64,000 nucleotides of DNA from an uncultured Mediterranea sp. (GCF_902493215.1 NZ_CABUOL010000004.1:155750-219749), one strand, 5' to 3'. Shown: positions 16,342-25,971, counted from the first letter of the stretch. Numbers and translations are program-made. The notes: generated from the letters alone by a model not told the origin.

Positions 16342-16408
16342 GGCAAAAACTCTGAAAGGTTGTAGCGTTTTCTGCAACAAAAACATTCACAAGTTCCGCC
16401 AGAATGCC

Positions 16409-16416
16409 TACCTTTG
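16409..16416 (+). promoter_or_regulatory. -7 element for the helicase gene
   Basis: TACCTTTG lies only 5 nt before the ATG at 16422, so transcription would start at or beside that codon, giving a near-leaderless message. It makes the in-frame ATG at 16404 unlikely as a start. Confidence 0.5.
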
Positions 16417-16421
16417 CCCTC

Positions 16422-18326
16422 ATGAAACAGGAAAAAGAGACAAACAACCCCAGCCTGCACCTCCAGCAACAACAGTTGCTGCTGCGCATGGAGTACGAAT
16501 ACGAGAAGGAAGAGTTCCGCCGGCAGACGGAAACCATGGGCGTGGCACGCAAGGTGAAGCGCGGCATGTGCTGGTTCCCCGTCACCAGCGGGCGCAGTTA
16601 CTACAACTCGCTGAACCAGCTGGTGCTGGAGGTGACCCGCACCGAAGATACCGACATCGAACACAACTTCGAGTACGGACGGCCCGTCTGCTTTTTCCGA
16701 CAGACGGCAGACGGCAGCCTCAGCTACTACAACTTCCAGGGTAGCGTCAGCTATGCCGACGAGACCCGTATGGTGGTAGTGATGCCCGGCGCCGGTGCCA
16801 TCCTCGACGTACAGGCAGCCGACCGGCTGGGCGTGCAGCTCTACTTCGACGAAACCAGCTACCGCACGATGTTCGAAGCGCTGGCCGACGTGCTCCGCGC
16901 CAAGGGCAACCGGTTGGCCGAACTGCGCGACACGTTGCTGGGCACCCTGAAACCCGGCTTCCGCGAACTCTACCCCGTCTGCTTCCCCTGGCTGAACTCC
17001 ACGCAGGAGTCGGCCGTCAACAAGGTGCTCTGTACCCGCGACGTAGCCATCGTCCACGGCCCTCCCGGCACGGGCAAAACCACCACACTGGTCGAAGCCA
17101 TCTACGAAACGCTGCACCGCGAGCCGCAGGTGCTGGTGTGCGCACAGAGCAACACGGCCGTCGACTGGATTTCGGAGAAACTCGTGGACCGCGGCGTCAG
17201 CGTGCTGCGCATCGGAAACCCTACGCGTGTCAACGACAAGATGCTGTCCTTCACCTACGAACGCCGCTTCGAGTCACATCCCGCCTACACCGAACTGTGG
17301 AGCATCCGCAAGGAGCTGCGCCAGCTTCATGGCAAGGCCCGCCGCGGCACTTACGAGGAACGCGAAGGCGTGCGCAGCCGCATGTCACGCCTGCGCGACC
17401 GTGCCACAGCCCTGGAAGTACAGATCAACACCGACCTCTTCGACTCGGCCCACGTCATCGCCTCCACCCTCGTCAGCAGCAACCACCGTGTGCTGGCCGG
17501 CCGACGCTTCGGCACCCTCTTTATCGACGAGGCGGCGCAGGCCCTCGAAGCTGCCTGCTGGATAGCCATCCGCAAGGCCGACCGCGTGGTGCTGGCAGGC
17601 GACCACCAGCAACTGCCGCCCACCATCAAGTGCTACGATGCGGCACGCAGCGGACTGGAGCGTACACTGATGGAGACCGTCGTGGCCCGCAAGCCCGAGA
17701 CCGTCTCGCTGCTCACCACCCAATACCGCATGAACGAAGCCATCATGCGCTTCTCGTCCGACTGGTTCTACGGCGGGCAGCTGCAGGCCGCCCCCGAAGT
17801 GCGCCATCGCGGCATCCTCGACTGGGACACCCCCATCTCGTGGATTGACACGTCGGAAATGGATTTCAAGGAAGAGTTTGTGGGCGAAAGTTTCGGCCGC
17901 ATCAACCGCCAGGAGGCCGACCTGCTGCTCAACGAGCTGGAAAAATACATTGCCCGCATCGGCGGACAGCGCATTCTGGACGAACGCATCGACTTCGGCC
18001 TCATCTCGCCCTACAAGGCACAGGTGCAATACCTGCGCGGCAAGCTTCGCGGCAGCGCCGCCCTGCGCCCCTACCGCCACCTGATGACGGTCAACACGGT
18101 CGACGGTTTCCAGGGTCAGGAGCGCGATGTCATCTTCATCAGCCTCGTCCGCGCCAATGACGAAGGCCAGATAGGTTTCCTCGGCGACCTGCGCCGCATG
18201 AACGTAGCCATGACCCGTGCCCGCATGAAGCTCGTCATCCTGGGCGACGCCGCCACGCTGGGACGGCATGCCTTCTATCGGAAGCTACTGGAGCACATCC
18301 GCGAACTGGCCTCCCCCTCTGCATGA
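16422..18326 (+). CDS. UPF1/IGHMBP2-like superfamily 1 DNA/RNA helicase
   Basis: 634 residues. An N-terminal beta-rich regulatory domain (about 1-190) precedes the helicase core: Walker A GPPGTGKTTT at about 213, motif Ia CAQSNTAVDW, Walker B FIDEAAQALE at about 366, motif III LAGDHQQLPPT, motif IV/V NTVDGFQGQERDVIF and motif VI NVAMTRAR. Architecture matches bacterial UPF1-like SF1B helicases of unknown cellular role, probably nucleic-acid unwinding 5' to 3'. Divergent from the steroid-reductase cluster with about 110 nt between starts; no partner gene follows. Confidence 0.88.
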   Translation: MKQEKETNNPSLHLQQQQLLLRMEYEYEKEEFRRQTETMGVARKVKRGMCWFPVTSGRSYYNSLNQLVLEVTRTEDTDIEHNFEYGRPVCFFRQTADGSLSYYNFQGSVSYADETRMVVVMPGAGAILDVQAADRLGVQLYFDETSYRTMFEALADVLRAKGNRLAELRDTLLGTLKPGFRELYPVCFPWLNSTQESAVNKVLCTRDVAIVHGPPGTGKTTTLVEAIYETLHREPQVLVCAQSNTAVDWISEKLVDRGVSVLRIGNPTRVNDKMLSFTYERRFESHPAYTELWSIRKELRQLHGKARRGTYEEREGVRSRMSRLRDRATALEVQINTDLFDSAHVIASTLVSSNHRVLAGRRFGTLFIDEAAQALEAACWIAIRKADRVVLAGDHQQLPPTIKCYDAARSGLERTLMETVVARKPETVSLLTTQYRMNEAIMRFSSDWFYGGQLQAAPEVRHRGILDWDTPISWIDTSEMDFKEEFVGESFGRINRQEADLLLNELEKYIARIGGQRILDERIDFGLISPYKAQVQYLRGKLRGSAALRPYRHLMTVNTVDGFQGQERDVIFISLVRANDEGQIGFLGDLRRMNVAMTRARMKLVILGDAATLGRHAFYRKLLEHIRELASPSA

Positions 18327-18335
18327 TGTTCCCCG

Positions 18336-18571
18336 TTCAAGCTGGGGAAAGCAACGATTTAGGCTGGGAAAAGCATCCGTTTAAGCTGGGCAAAGCATTG
18401 GTTTGTCCTGCTTAAAGCACCGCTTTCCCCAGCTTAAACCGAGATCCGAAAAGCGACATGGATTGTCACCCTGCAAAAGGTAGGATGTTTTGCCCCAAAA
18501 CAAGGAATGTTTTGAGGCAAAAGAGGCAATGTTTCAGGGGAAAACAAGGGATGATTCAGAGGGAAAGAACG
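18336..18571. repeat. Array B: two blocks of 22-bp-period tandem repeats
   Basis: Block B1 has units at 18336, 18358, 18380, 18402 and 18424, the first three with the core TTHARGCTGGGNAAAGCA; the last two drift and the fifth reads partly as the inverse of the first. Block B2 has units at 18462 (weak), 18484, 18506, 18528 and 18550 built on ATGTTTTG and CAAAAC (for example the dyad TGTTTTGCCCCAAAACA). Both blocks have exact 22-bp spacing. The array fills most of the 318-bp gap between the convergent helicase and propeller genes; no terminator hairpin with a T-run was found in the gap. Confidence 0.85.
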
Positions 18572-18644
18572 TTCCCTGATCTTACCTGAATATACGAACG
18601 AATCTCCTTACAAACCTTTTCGCAATCCCCATCAAAGGAATCCG

Positions 18645-19688
18645 TTATGATTTCAAATGCATAATCTGCAAGACCGGATTCTCTTCTTCCGCCCCCTCGG
18701 GAATATACCAAAAGGTGAAAGTGTTGCCTTGCGTAGCCGAAGTACGACCATTCGCATTTACACCATCCAAGTCATTCACCAGAGATTTGCCAATCCAATA
18801 GCGTTGCTCCTTTTTCGAAAACAGAAAACACCGCAAATCGTAAACCGAAGACCAGTAGACTGCATAAATCCAACCATCACTCTCTATGTATTGAGTCCTG
18901 CTGAAATCTTCCATATGCTGAAACGTATCGTCTTTACCATAATGATGTTTCAAAGGAGGCTGCATATCAAATGCATAACGCAGGACAAGCTCCTCACCGT
19001 CGAAACTATAGGCATCGTTCTCGAAAATAGGTGACATGAAACAAACGTTGTCGCCCACCGAGCAGAGTTCCCAAGAAAGCTGGGTATAGATGGACGAACG
19101 TTCATCCCGCTTTACCAACCTTCTGACCACTTTTCCCGAGGCATCTACTTGATAAATTCCTGCGGCATCGGTGTCGCTGCCAGCCAACGACACCACATAT
19201 CCCCCAGAAGGAAGCAGTTTAAAATCCATAGCACGAACTTCCAACGGCACCTCCTTCAGGAAACCTCCCTTCCAATCGTAATGAAGGAGTTTGTTGGTCC
19301 AAATGTCCAGCAGAACAATTTGCCTGTTTGCCTCATCCACTTCAAACTGCTGAGCATTGCCATATTCGCCAGGCCCATTACCGGATTTCCGAATTTCCCC
19401 CAAATGATTTCCTTTCCTGTTGAATATCCAAACCGTCTGCATCCTATCGTCAAAGACAAACACACACTCCCTCCCAATATAAACATCCTTAATCTTCCCT
19501 ATCAGGCATTTGCCAGATGTTTCCAAAGGGAGATACTCCAAGCTGTCTACAAATTGTGAATACCGGATGGACTCTTTCGCTTCGTTCAACAAATCGGGAA
19601 CAAATGCGGAATCATCCTTTTGCTTCTCTGTATACGACAGGCAGAAAAGCATTCCTAATAACCAACAGATATACCACTTATTATACAT
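18645..19688 (-). CDS. 6-bladed beta-propeller protein (DUF5128-like), probable lipoprotein
   Basis: 347 residues. N-terminal hydrophobic segment with a possible, non-ideal lipobox (MLFC, Cys at residue 16), then FVDSLEYLPLETSGKCLIGKIKDVYIGRECVFVFDD and IRKSGNGPGEYGNAQQFEVDEANRQIVLLD, which are characteristic of Bacteroides 6-bladed propeller proteins. Function unknown; such proteins are exported and may bind glycans or peptides. It stands alone, with array B beyond its 3' end and the ilvC terminator upstream. Confidence 0.72.
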   Translation of the reverse strand: MYNKWYICWLLGMLFCLSYTEKQKDDSAFVPDLLNEAKESIRYSQFVDSLEYLPLETSGKCLIGKIKDVYIGRECVFVFDDRMQTVWIFNRKGNHLGEIRKSGNGPGEYGNAQQFEVDEANRQIVLLDIWTNKLLHYDWKGGFLKEVPLEVRAMDFKLLPSGGYVVSLAGSDTDAAGIYQVDASGKVVRRLVKRDERSSIYTQLSWELCSVGDNVCFMSPIFENDAYSFDGEELVLRYAFDMQPPLKHHYGKDDTFQHMEDFSRTQYIESDGWIYAVYWSSVYDLRCFLFSKKEQRYWIGKSLVNDLDGVNANGRTSATQGNTFTFWYIPEGAEEENPVLQIMHLKS

Positions 19689-19752
19689 ATCAGCATTCAG
19701 ATGTTATGTTTAACAAAAAATTCACTTACATAATAAAAATGTACCAACCATG

Positions 19753-19760
19753 CAAAACTA
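19753..19760 (-). promoter_or_regulatory. Possible -7 element of the propeller gene
   Basis: TAGTTTTG on the minus strand 64 nt before the ATG; no clear -33 element. Confidence 0.35.
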
Positions 19761-19802
19761 CAAAAAGCATAATTACAGCACATTCTATCATATAAAAAAT
19801 AC

Positions 19803-19852
19803 AAAAAAGAAAAGGGAGCGCACCGCCGTGCCAAGCACGCCGATACACTCCC
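19803..19852 (-). terminator. Intrinsic terminator of the ilv operon
   Basis: A 17-bp stem with several G-U pairs (minus strand GGGAGTGTATCGGCGTG paired with CACGGCGGTGCGCTCCC) followed by a U-rich tract, 28 nt after the ilvC stop. Confidence 0.85.
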
Positions 19853-19880
19853 TTATAGTATCCTCAATCAGTCAGATGGA

Positions 19881-20924
19881 TCAGTTGTTCTCCGGGCGGA
19901 GCTTGCGGACGGTAACGGCCGTCTGCCACATTTCGCTCTCGCGCAGAGCTTTCAGCTCGTCGTTCAGCTTCTCGCGATAATCGGGTTTGGAATTGCTGTC
20001 GATGGAAATCTGAGCTTCGTTACCACACTTCACGCTTTCGTACAGTTTCTGCATAACGGGCTTGATGGCATCGTGGAACGGGCCCATCCAGTCGAGGGCA
20101 CCACGCTGGGCAGTAGTAGAGCAGTTGGCATACATCCAGTCCATACCGTTCTTGGCAAAAAGAGGCATCAGCGACTGAGTCAGCTCCTCAACGGTTTCGT
20201 TGAAGGCTTCGGAAGGTGTATGGCCGTTCTCACGGAGCACTTCGTACTGAGCCAGCAACAGACCCTGGATAGCACCCATCAGCGAACCACGCTCACCGGT
20301 GAGATCGGAAGTAGCCTCACGCTGGAAAGTCGTCTCAAACAGATAGCCCGAACCGATACCGATACCCAAAGCCAACGTACGGTCCATAGCCTTGCCTGTA
20401 GCGTCCTGGTAGATAGCGTAAGAGCTGTTCAAGCCACGGCCTTCGAGGAACATGGTGCGGAGCGACGTACCCGACCCCTTCGGTGCCACCATGATCACAT
20501 CAATATCTTTGGGAGGAACCACGCCTGTACGGTCGTTCCAAGTAATGGCAAAACCATGAGAGAAATAAAGCGCCTTGCCAGCCGTGAGGTGCGGCTTCAG
20601 TGTGGGCCATACGGACATAACAGCTGCATCGGAGAGCAAGCACATCACGATGGTGCCTTTCTCGGCTGCTTCTTCAATGCCGAACAAGGTTTCGCCGGGT
20701 ACCCATCCGTCGGCAATCGCTTTCTCAAAAGTCTTGCCAGGACGCTGGCCGACGATGACGTTGAAACCGTTATCGCGCAGGTTGCAAGCCTGACCAGGAC
20801 CCTGTACACCATATCCGATTACTGCAATAGTTTCGTCTTTCAAAATCTCACGTGCCTTTTCCAAGGGAAACTCTTCGCGGGTCATCACATTTTCGATAAC
20901 ACCGCCAAAATTCAATTGTGCCAT
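19881..20924 (-). CDS. ilvC: Ketol-acid reductoisomerase
   Basis: Second common step of branched-chain amino acid synthesis: isomerisation and NAD(P)H reduction of acetolactate or acetohydroxybutyrate. 347 residues from MAQLNFGGVIENVMTREEFP; upstream in-frame ATG rejected because it lies next to the preceding gene and adds non-family residues. Rossmann motif AVIGYGVQGPGQA at about 34-46, then VIMVAPKGSGTSLR and the Mg-binding helices with SDLTGERGSLMGAIQG and EAFNETVEELTQSL. Last gene of the ilv operon, 49 nt after the thioesterase. Confidence 0.95.
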   Translation of the reverse strand: MAQLNFGGVIENVMTREEFPLEKAREILKDETIAVIGYGVQGPGQACNLRDNGFNVIVGQRPGKTFEKAIADGWVPGETLFGIEEAAEKGTIVMCLLSDAAVMSVWPTLKPHLTAGKALYFSHGFAITWNDRTGVVPPKDIDVIMVAPKGSGTSLRTMFLEGRGLNSSYAIYQDATGKAMDRTLALGIGIGSGYLFETTFQREATSDLTGERGSLMGAIQGLLLAQYEVLRENGHTPSEAFNETVEELTQSLMPLFAKNGMDWMYANCSTTAQRGALDWMGPFHDAIKPVMQKLYESVKCGNEAQISIDSNSKPDYREKLNDELKALRESEMWQTAVTVRKLRPENN

Positions 20925-20973
20925 TGTTGTTATTGTTTTTATTTGTGGCTTTCGCCCGGTTAATATATATCTT

Positions 20974-21717
20974 TTATTCAAATATCAGTTTTGCACGGCA
21001 TACGGTTTCATCGCCGTTCTTCTTCACTTCCACGCCGTAGACGCCGTTACCGTCGTCATCGAGGTAGAAAGAAAGGGTGTCGCCATAGTAACTTTCGGCC
21101 ACGTAGGCCATCTCGAAACGGCGGATGCGCTGCGTCCGATACTTCTCCAGCGGGAAGAGGTCGAGGATGTGCTCGATGTAGCGGATACTGTTCACATGGC
21201 CGTTGATGTCGATGTCGCTATACTTGGCCGTGAGCGAAGCGACCGGCTCGGTGGCCATCACCTTGATGCGTGAAGGCTTCTCGATGGGGCAAGGTTCGTC
21301 GCATACGTAGTTTACAATATCGCCATCGTTGATGGCCAGCAAGTCGATGGGCTTGCGCGTCTGCATGCTGATCATCGCCCACACGGAACGTGCATAACCA
21401 ATCTTGCGGCCGTCCTTGTCGAGGATGGCAAAGTTACGGTCGGTAAAAAGGCGGTAGACGTTCTCCACCCACGTCTGTACCGAGAAGGGTTCATATTGCA
21501 AGGGCATCTCGTCCATGTCAATAGCCAGACGGGACAGTACCCACGTATAGTTTTCTTCGTTCAGCTCGGCCATGCCGAAACCACGTTCGGTGGCATGGAA
21601 ACCCGCACAATTGAGCAGGTGGTTGCCCAGCACCCCCAACGTCAGCCGTCCGGTAAAGTCTACATGGAAAGGCTCGGCCACGAAGTTATAGGTTCCTATT
21701 TTGTTGTTCTCACTCAT
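20974..21717 (-). CDS. Acyl-[acyl-carrier-protein] thioesterase (FatA/FatB-like)
   Basis: 247 residues forming a double hot-dog: GTYNFVAEPFHVDFTGRLTLGVLGNHLLNCAGFHATERGFG begins (in part) the first domain, with WVLSRLAIDMDEMP; the second domain has YSDIDINGHVNSIRYIEHILD where Asp, Asn and His resemble the plant-type catalytic set (DINGHVNS). Such enzymes release free fatty acids from acyl-ACP. Embedded in the ilv operon, overlapping ilvN by 8 nt, as known in other Bacteroides. The linkage may relate to branched acyl chains derived from Val/Leu/Ile precursors, which is inference. Confidence 0.85.
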   Translation of the reverse strand: MSENNKIGTYNFVAEPFHVDFTGRLTLGVLGNHLLNCAGFHATERGFGMAELNEENYTWVLSRLAIDMDEMPLQYEPFSVQTWVENVYRLFTDRNFAILDKDGRKIGYARSVWAMISMQTRKPIDLLAINDGDIVNYVCDEPCPIEKPSRIKVMATEPVASLTAKYSDIDINGHVNSIRYIEHILDLFPLEKYRTQRIRRFEMAYVAESYYGDTLSFYLDDDGNGVYGVEVKKNGDETVCRAKLIFE

Positions 21718-22279
21718 TGTCTTTCTCCTTTTTATCTTTCAAATATTTTGCCTCCCGTTCGGCCAGGTACTCGTTGACCCGCTCGAAGCAGCTGGTAGTG
21801 ATGGCCACACGCCCCGAACGCACAAACTGAAGCACACACCCGAATGCCTGAAGCTCCTGATAAAGGTGAGTGATGTCGTCACTCACGCCGTTCATCTCGA
21901 CAATGGAGAAGACAGGGTTCACCTCGACGATGCGGGCGTGGTTCTTGCGGATGACCTTCGACACCTCGGGCGTCTGCTCCAGCGCAGGAGTCTCTACCTT
22001 GTAGAGGGCTATCTCGTGCTGGTAAATTTCGTCGTCGGTGAAGTAGTGAGCCTGCAATACATCCATCTTCTTGGTAATCTGCTTCACGACTTTCTCGATG
22101 GTGTCCTTATCCGTCCACGCAGTAATGGTGTACTTGTGTACACCTTGAATGGAAGAAGCGGACACGTTCAGGCTCTCGATATTGATCTGCCTGCGGGTGA
22201 ACACCGCCGTCACCTGGTTGAGCAAACCGGCAATGTTCTCTGAATGAACAATAATGGTATATAATGTCTTGTCAGTCAT
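21710..22279 (-). CDS. ilvN: Acetolactate synthase small (regulatory) subunit
   Basis: 189 residues; N-terminal ACT domain (TIIVHSENIAGLLNQVTAVFTRR, then INIESLNVSASS) binding the feedback inhibitor valine, and a second ACT-like C-terminal part. Longer than the 80-100 residue E. coli IlvN/IlvM forms and closer to IlvH length. It lies 12 nt after ilvB and overlaps the thioesterase start by 8 nt. Confidence 0.93.
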   Translation of the reverse strand: MTDKTLYTIIVHSENIAGLLNQVTAVFTRRQINIESLNVSASSIQGVHKYTITAWTDKDTIEKVVKQITKKMDVLQAHYFTDDEIYQHEIALYKVETPALEQTPEVSKVIRKNHARIVEVNPVFSIVEMNGVSDDITHLYQELQAFGCVLQFVRSGRVAITTSCFERVNEYLAEREAKYLKDKKEKDNE

Positions 22280-22291
22280 AGTCTGTATCTT

Positions 22292-23986
22292 TTAGCATTC
22301 CAAAAGCATCTGGTTCACCGAACCGCCCGGAGGCGTCATCGGCATTACGTTACCCTCTTCTTCCACGCAGGCCTCGAGCAGGAAGGGACCGTCCGTGGCC
22401 AGCATTTCGCGGATGGCATCGGCCAACTCCGAACGCTCCATGACGCGGCGCGAAGGGATGCCGTAGGCGGCGGCTATCTGCATGTAGTCGGGGTTCAACA
22501 TAGGGGTGAACGAGTAACGGCGGTTGAAGAACATGGCCTGCCACTGGCGCACATTGCCCAGATAATTGTTGTTCATCAATATCATCTTGACAGGTGCTTT
22601 CTGCTCCATCACCGTACCCAGTTCCTGCAAGTTCATCTGCAGGCCGCCGTCGCCCATGAAGACGCAGACGGTACGGTCGGGGCGACCGAAGGTGGCTCCA
22701 ATGGCGGCAGGAAGACCGAAGCCCATCGTGCCCAGTCCGCCGGAAGTGACGATGCTGCGCTCACGGGAGTACTTGAAGTAGCGGGCAGACATCATCTGGT
22801 TCTGGCCTACGTCGGTCACCAGGATGGCTTCGTTGTTTGTAGCTTCGCTCACGGCACGTACCACTTCGCCCATGCTCAGTTCGCGGGTCGTGCGATGGAG
22901 TTCGGGACGGATAACCTTCTCTTCCTCCACTTCCTCGTAAGTACGGAAACTGTCGAGCCATTCCTGATGGGTGGCGGAATTCAGCAGTTCGGTCACAGCA
23001 GGGAGCGTCTGCTTGCAATCGCCCAGCACGGCTACGTCGGTCTTGATGTTCTTGTCTATCTCGGCAGGGTCGATGTCGAAGTGGATGATTTTAGCCTGCG
23101 GGGCATAAGTCGCCACGTTGCCCGTCACACGGTCGTCAAAGCGCATGCCCACGGCTATCAGCACGTCGCACTTGTTGGTATTGATGTTCGGCCCCAGATT
23201 GCCGTGCATGCCCAGCATACCTTTATTCAACGGATGGTCGGAAGGAAGGGCCGAAAGTCCCAGCAGGGTACGTCCGGCAGGCAATCCGGCTTTCTCGATG
23301 AAGGCCCGGAGTTCGGCCTGAGCATTACCCAGTTCTACCCCCTGCCCCACGAGTACCAACGGGCGCTCGGCGGCATTGATAAGGTCGGCAGCCTCGCGGA
23401 TAGCTTCCATATCCATGTCGGGCACAGGCTGGTAGCTGCGGATATAGTCGACCGTCACGGGAGCATATTCCATCTTGTCCACCTGCGCGTTCTTGGCAAA
23501 GTCGAGCACTACAGGTCCCGGACGCCCGCTACGGGCAATGTAGAAGGCACGCGCCACGGCCCAAGGCACATCTTCGGCCCGACGGATCTGGTAACTCCAC
23601 TTGGTGATGGGCTGCGTGATACCTACAAGGTCCACTTCCTGAAAGGCATCCGTACCGAGGAAGCCTGTACCCACCTGCCCGGCAATAACCACGATGGGCG
23701 TACTGTCTATCATGGCGTCGGCAATACCGGTAATGGTATTGGTGGCACCCGGTCCGCTGGTCACGAGGCAGACACCTACCTGACCCGACACGCGGGCAAA
23801 ACCCTGTGCGGCATGGGTAGCCCCCTGTTCGTGGCGCACCAGGATGTGGTTCAACGTCTTCCGATGATCGTATAAGGCATCGAACACGGGCATAATGCTG
23901 CCGCCCGGATAGCCGAATATAGTCTTTACCCCTTCGTGCTCCAAGGAGCGCATCAGGGCTTCTGCGCCTGTAATTGTATCTTTCAT
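22292..23986 (-). CDS. ilvB: Acetolactate synthase large subunit
   Basis: ThDP enzyme of 564 residues condensing pyruvate with pyruvate or 2-ketobutyrate. Contains the catalytic Glu in LVRHEQGATHAAQGFAR (about residue 53), the FAD-binding middle domain, and the ThDP/Mg motif GDGGLQMNLQELGTVMEQ followed by NNNYLGNVRQWQ. Full length. The 84-nt spacer to ilvD holds short AT-rich inverted repeats. Confidence 0.95.
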   Translation of the reverse strand: MKDTITGAEALMRSLEHEGVKTIFGYPGGSIMPVFDALYDHRKTLNHILVRHEQGATHAAQGFARVSGQVGVCLVTSGPGATNTITGIADAMIDSTPIVVIAGQVGTGFLGTDAFQEVDLVGITQPITKWSYQIRRAEDVPWAVARAFYIARSGRPGPVVLDFAKNAQVDKMEYAPVTVDYIRSYQPVPDMDMEAIREAADLINAAERPLVLVGQGVELGNAQAELRAFIEKAGLPAGRTLLGLSALPSDHPLNKGMLGMHGNLGPNINTNKCDVLIAVGMRFDDRVTGNVATYAPQAKIIHFDIDPAEIDKNIKTDVAVLGDCKQTLPAVTELLNSATHQEWLDSFRTYEEVEEEKVIRPELHRTTRELSMGEVVRAVSEATNNEAILVTDVGQNQMMSARYFKYSRERSIVTSGGLGTMGFGLPAAIGATFGRPDRTVCVFMGDGGLQMNLQELGTVMEQKAPVKMILMNNNYLGNVRQWQAMFFNRRYSFTPMLNPDYMQIAAAYGIPSRRVMERSELADAIREMLATDGPFLLEACVEEEGNVMPMTPPGGSVNQMLLEC

Positions 23987-24006
23987 TTCTTTAATGGATA
24001 ATGGAG

Positions 24007-24072
24007 AATTGAAAATGGGAAATTGCCAGCGAAATCACAAGACTATTAATTTTCAATTCTCAATTTTCAATT
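24007..24072. repeat. Short AT-rich inverted repeats in the ilvD-ilvB spacer
   Basis: AATTGAAAAT (24007-24016) faces two direct copies of AATTTTCAATT (24048-24058 and 24062-24072). They can form alternative hairpins in the ilvD-ilvB intercistronic RNA; the last copy overlaps the ilvD stop codon. The role is unknown; differential stability of the two message halves is possible. Confidence 0.5.
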
Positions 24073-25870
24073 ATATAATTCTCACCGCTCCCTTGTCTGC
24101 CGAGCTCACCAGGCTGGCGTAGGCCTTCAGCGCCTTGGACACCTCGCGATTGCGGGTGACGGGCGTCATGGGGCGTGCCGCCAGTTCGGCATCGGTCAGC
24201 CGGACGTTGATGGTGCGGTTAGGGATATCTATCTCGATGATGTCGCCGTCCACCAGTTTGCCAATGTTGCCGCCGGCTGCCGCTTCGGGCGAGATGTGGC
24301 CGATGCTCAGGCCCGACGTACCGCCGCTGAAGCGCCCGTCAGTAATGAGGGCACACTCCTTTCCCAGGTGACGAGACTTGATATAAGAGGTGGGATAGAG
24401 CATCTCCTGCATACCAGGACCGCCCTTGGGACCTTCGTGAGTGATGACCACCACGTCGCCGCTCTGCACCTTGCCGCCCAGGATACCTTCGCAGGCTGCT
24501 TCCTGCGAGTCAAAGACTTTGGCAGGACCGGTGAACTTCCAGATACTTTCGTCCACACCGGCAGTCTTTACCACACAACCGTCCTGTGCGATGTTTCCCT
24601 TCAACACGGCCAATCCGCCATCCTTGCTGTAGGCATGCTCCAAGTCGCGGATGCAGCCTTCGGCACGGTCGGTGTCGTATTCCTTATAACAGTTGTCCTG
24701 CGAACCCAGCTTCAGGTTGAACTTGCCGCCGGGAGCGCTGGCGTATTTCTTCAATGCCTTCTTGCAGACGTTGGGGCTGGTGATGCAATACTGGTCTATC
24801 TCTTCGGCCAGCGTCAGGCCGTCCACGCGCTTCACGCTGGTATCCACCAAGCCGCCCTTGGCCAGCTCGGCCATGATAGCTACGATACCACCTGCACGGT
24901 TCACGTCCTGTACATGGAACTTCTGCGTGTTGGGCGCCACCTTGCAGAGACAGGGCGTCTTGCGCGACAGCATGTCGATGTCTTCCATCTTGAAATCGGC
25001 TCCCGCCTCATGAGCCACGGCCAGCAGGTGGAGCACCGTGTTGGTCGAGCCACCCATGGCGATGTCCAGCGTCATGGCGTTGAGGAAAGCCTCGCGCGTG
25101 GCAATGCTGCGGGGCAGCACACTCTCGTCGCCGTCCTCATAGTATTTGTAGGCGTTCTCCACTATCAGCTTGGCGGCGTCCTTGAAGAGCTTCTTACGGT
25201 TCTCGTGCGTAGCCACGATGGTACCGTTACCCGGCAGAGCCAGGCCGATGGCCTCGTTCAGGCAGTTCATGGAGTTGGCGGTGAACATGCCAGAACAGCA
25301 TCCGCACGTGGGGCAGGCATGCTGCTCAATCTTGGCCACGTCGTCATCGCTCACCGTCGTGTCGGCCGACTTGATCATGGCATCTATCAGGTCGAGGTGC
25401 TGACCCTTCCATTCGCCCGCCTCCATCGGTCCGCCCGAGACGAAGACGGTGGGGATGTTCAGGCGCATGGCGGCCATGAGCATGCCCGGCGTTATCTTGT
25501 CGCAGTTGCTGATGCACACCATGGCATCGGCCTTGTGGGCGTTGACCATGTACTCCACGCTGTCGGCTATGATGTCGCGCGAAGGCAGGGAGTAGAGCAT
25601 GCCGTCGTGTCCCATGGCGATGCCGTCGTCGATGGCGATGGTATTGAACTCGGCGGCAAAGCAGCCCAGCTTTTCAATCTCTTCCTTGACATACTGGCCG
25701 ATTTCGTGCAGGTGGACGTGTCCCGGCACAAACTGCGTGAACGAGTTGACGATGGCAATGATGGGCTTTCCCATCTGCTCGCGCTTCATGCCGTTGGCCA
25801 CCCACAACGCACGTGCCCCGGCCATGCGGCGGCCCTGCGTACTGAACGAACTGCGTAACTGGTGTTTCAT
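24071..25870 (-). CDS. ilvD: Dihydroxy-acid dehydratase
   Basis: Iron-sulfur dehydratase of 599 residues giving the 2-keto acids of Val and Ile. Cluster-binding cysteines appear in [20 protein letters not shown] and [19 protein letters not shown]; the C-terminal part has [18 protein letters not shown] start at [20 protein letters not shown] because the longer in-frame start would begin inside the attenuator terminator. First structural gene of the operon, preceded by a leader peptide and attenuator. Confidence 0.95.
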   Translation of the reverse strand: MKHQLRSSFSTQGRRMAGARALWVANGMKREQMGKPIIAIVNSFTQFVPGHVHLHEIGQYVKEEIEKLGCFAAEFNTIAIDDGIAMGHDGMLYSLPSRDIIADSVEYMVNAHKADAMVCISNCDKITPGMLMAAMRLNIPTVFVSGGPMEAGEWKGQHLDLIDAMIKSADTTVSDDDVAKIEQHACPTCGCCSGMFTANSMNCLNEAIGLALPGNGTIVATHENRKKLFKDAAKLIVENAYKYYEDGDESVLPRSIATREAFLNAMTLDIAMGGSTNTVLHLLAVAHEAGADFKMEDIDMLSRKTPCLCKVAPNTQKFHVQDVNRAGGIVAIMAELAKGGLVDTSVKRVDGLTLAEEIDQYCITSPNVCKKALKKYASAPGGKFNLKLGSQDNCYKEYDTDRAEGCIRDLEHAYSKDGGLAVLKGNIAQDGCVVKTAGVDESIWKFTGPAKVFDSQEAACEGILGGKVQSGDVVVITHEGPKGGPGMQEMLYPTSYIKSRHLGKECALITDGRFSGGTSGLSIGHISPEAAAGGNIGKLVDGDIIEIDIPNRTINVRLTDAELAARPMTPVTRNREVSKALKAYASLVSSADKGAVRII

Positions 25871-25892
25871 CTTTGTTGTTCTCCTTTCAATG

Positions 25893-25924
25893 AAAAAAGC
25901 CTTTCTCATCAGTGAGAAAGGCTT
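25893..25924 (-). terminator. Attenuator terminator of the ilv operon
   Basis: On the minus strand AAGCCTTTCTC pairs perfectly with GAGAAAGGCTT (11 bp, 6-nt loop) and runs into six U residues, 22 nt before the ilvD ATG. Its 5' arm is complementary to an earlier segment overlapping the leader-peptide stop codon, which gives a classical antiterminator alternative. Confidence 0.85.
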
Positions 25925-25971
25925 CAATAATTATCTTCCGACGTATGAATACATACACAAAACCTTTCTCA
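25906..25971 (-). promoter_or_regulatory. Antiterminator of the ilv attenuator
   Basis: The minus-strand segment GTGAGAAAGG (about 25963-25972), spanning the stop of the leader peptide, is perfectly complementary to CCTTTCTCAC (about 25904-25913), the 5' arm and loop edge of the terminator. Formation of this 10-bp pairing would prevent the terminator. A small hairpin (CTTGAAATCAAG, 25975-25986) just upstream may act in pausing or protect the antiterminator strand. Confidence 0.7.

Noticed and set aside
16404..16421. Earlier ATG as the helicase start
   Set aside because: It lies upstream of or within the TACCTTTG -7 element, so it would not be in the transcript.
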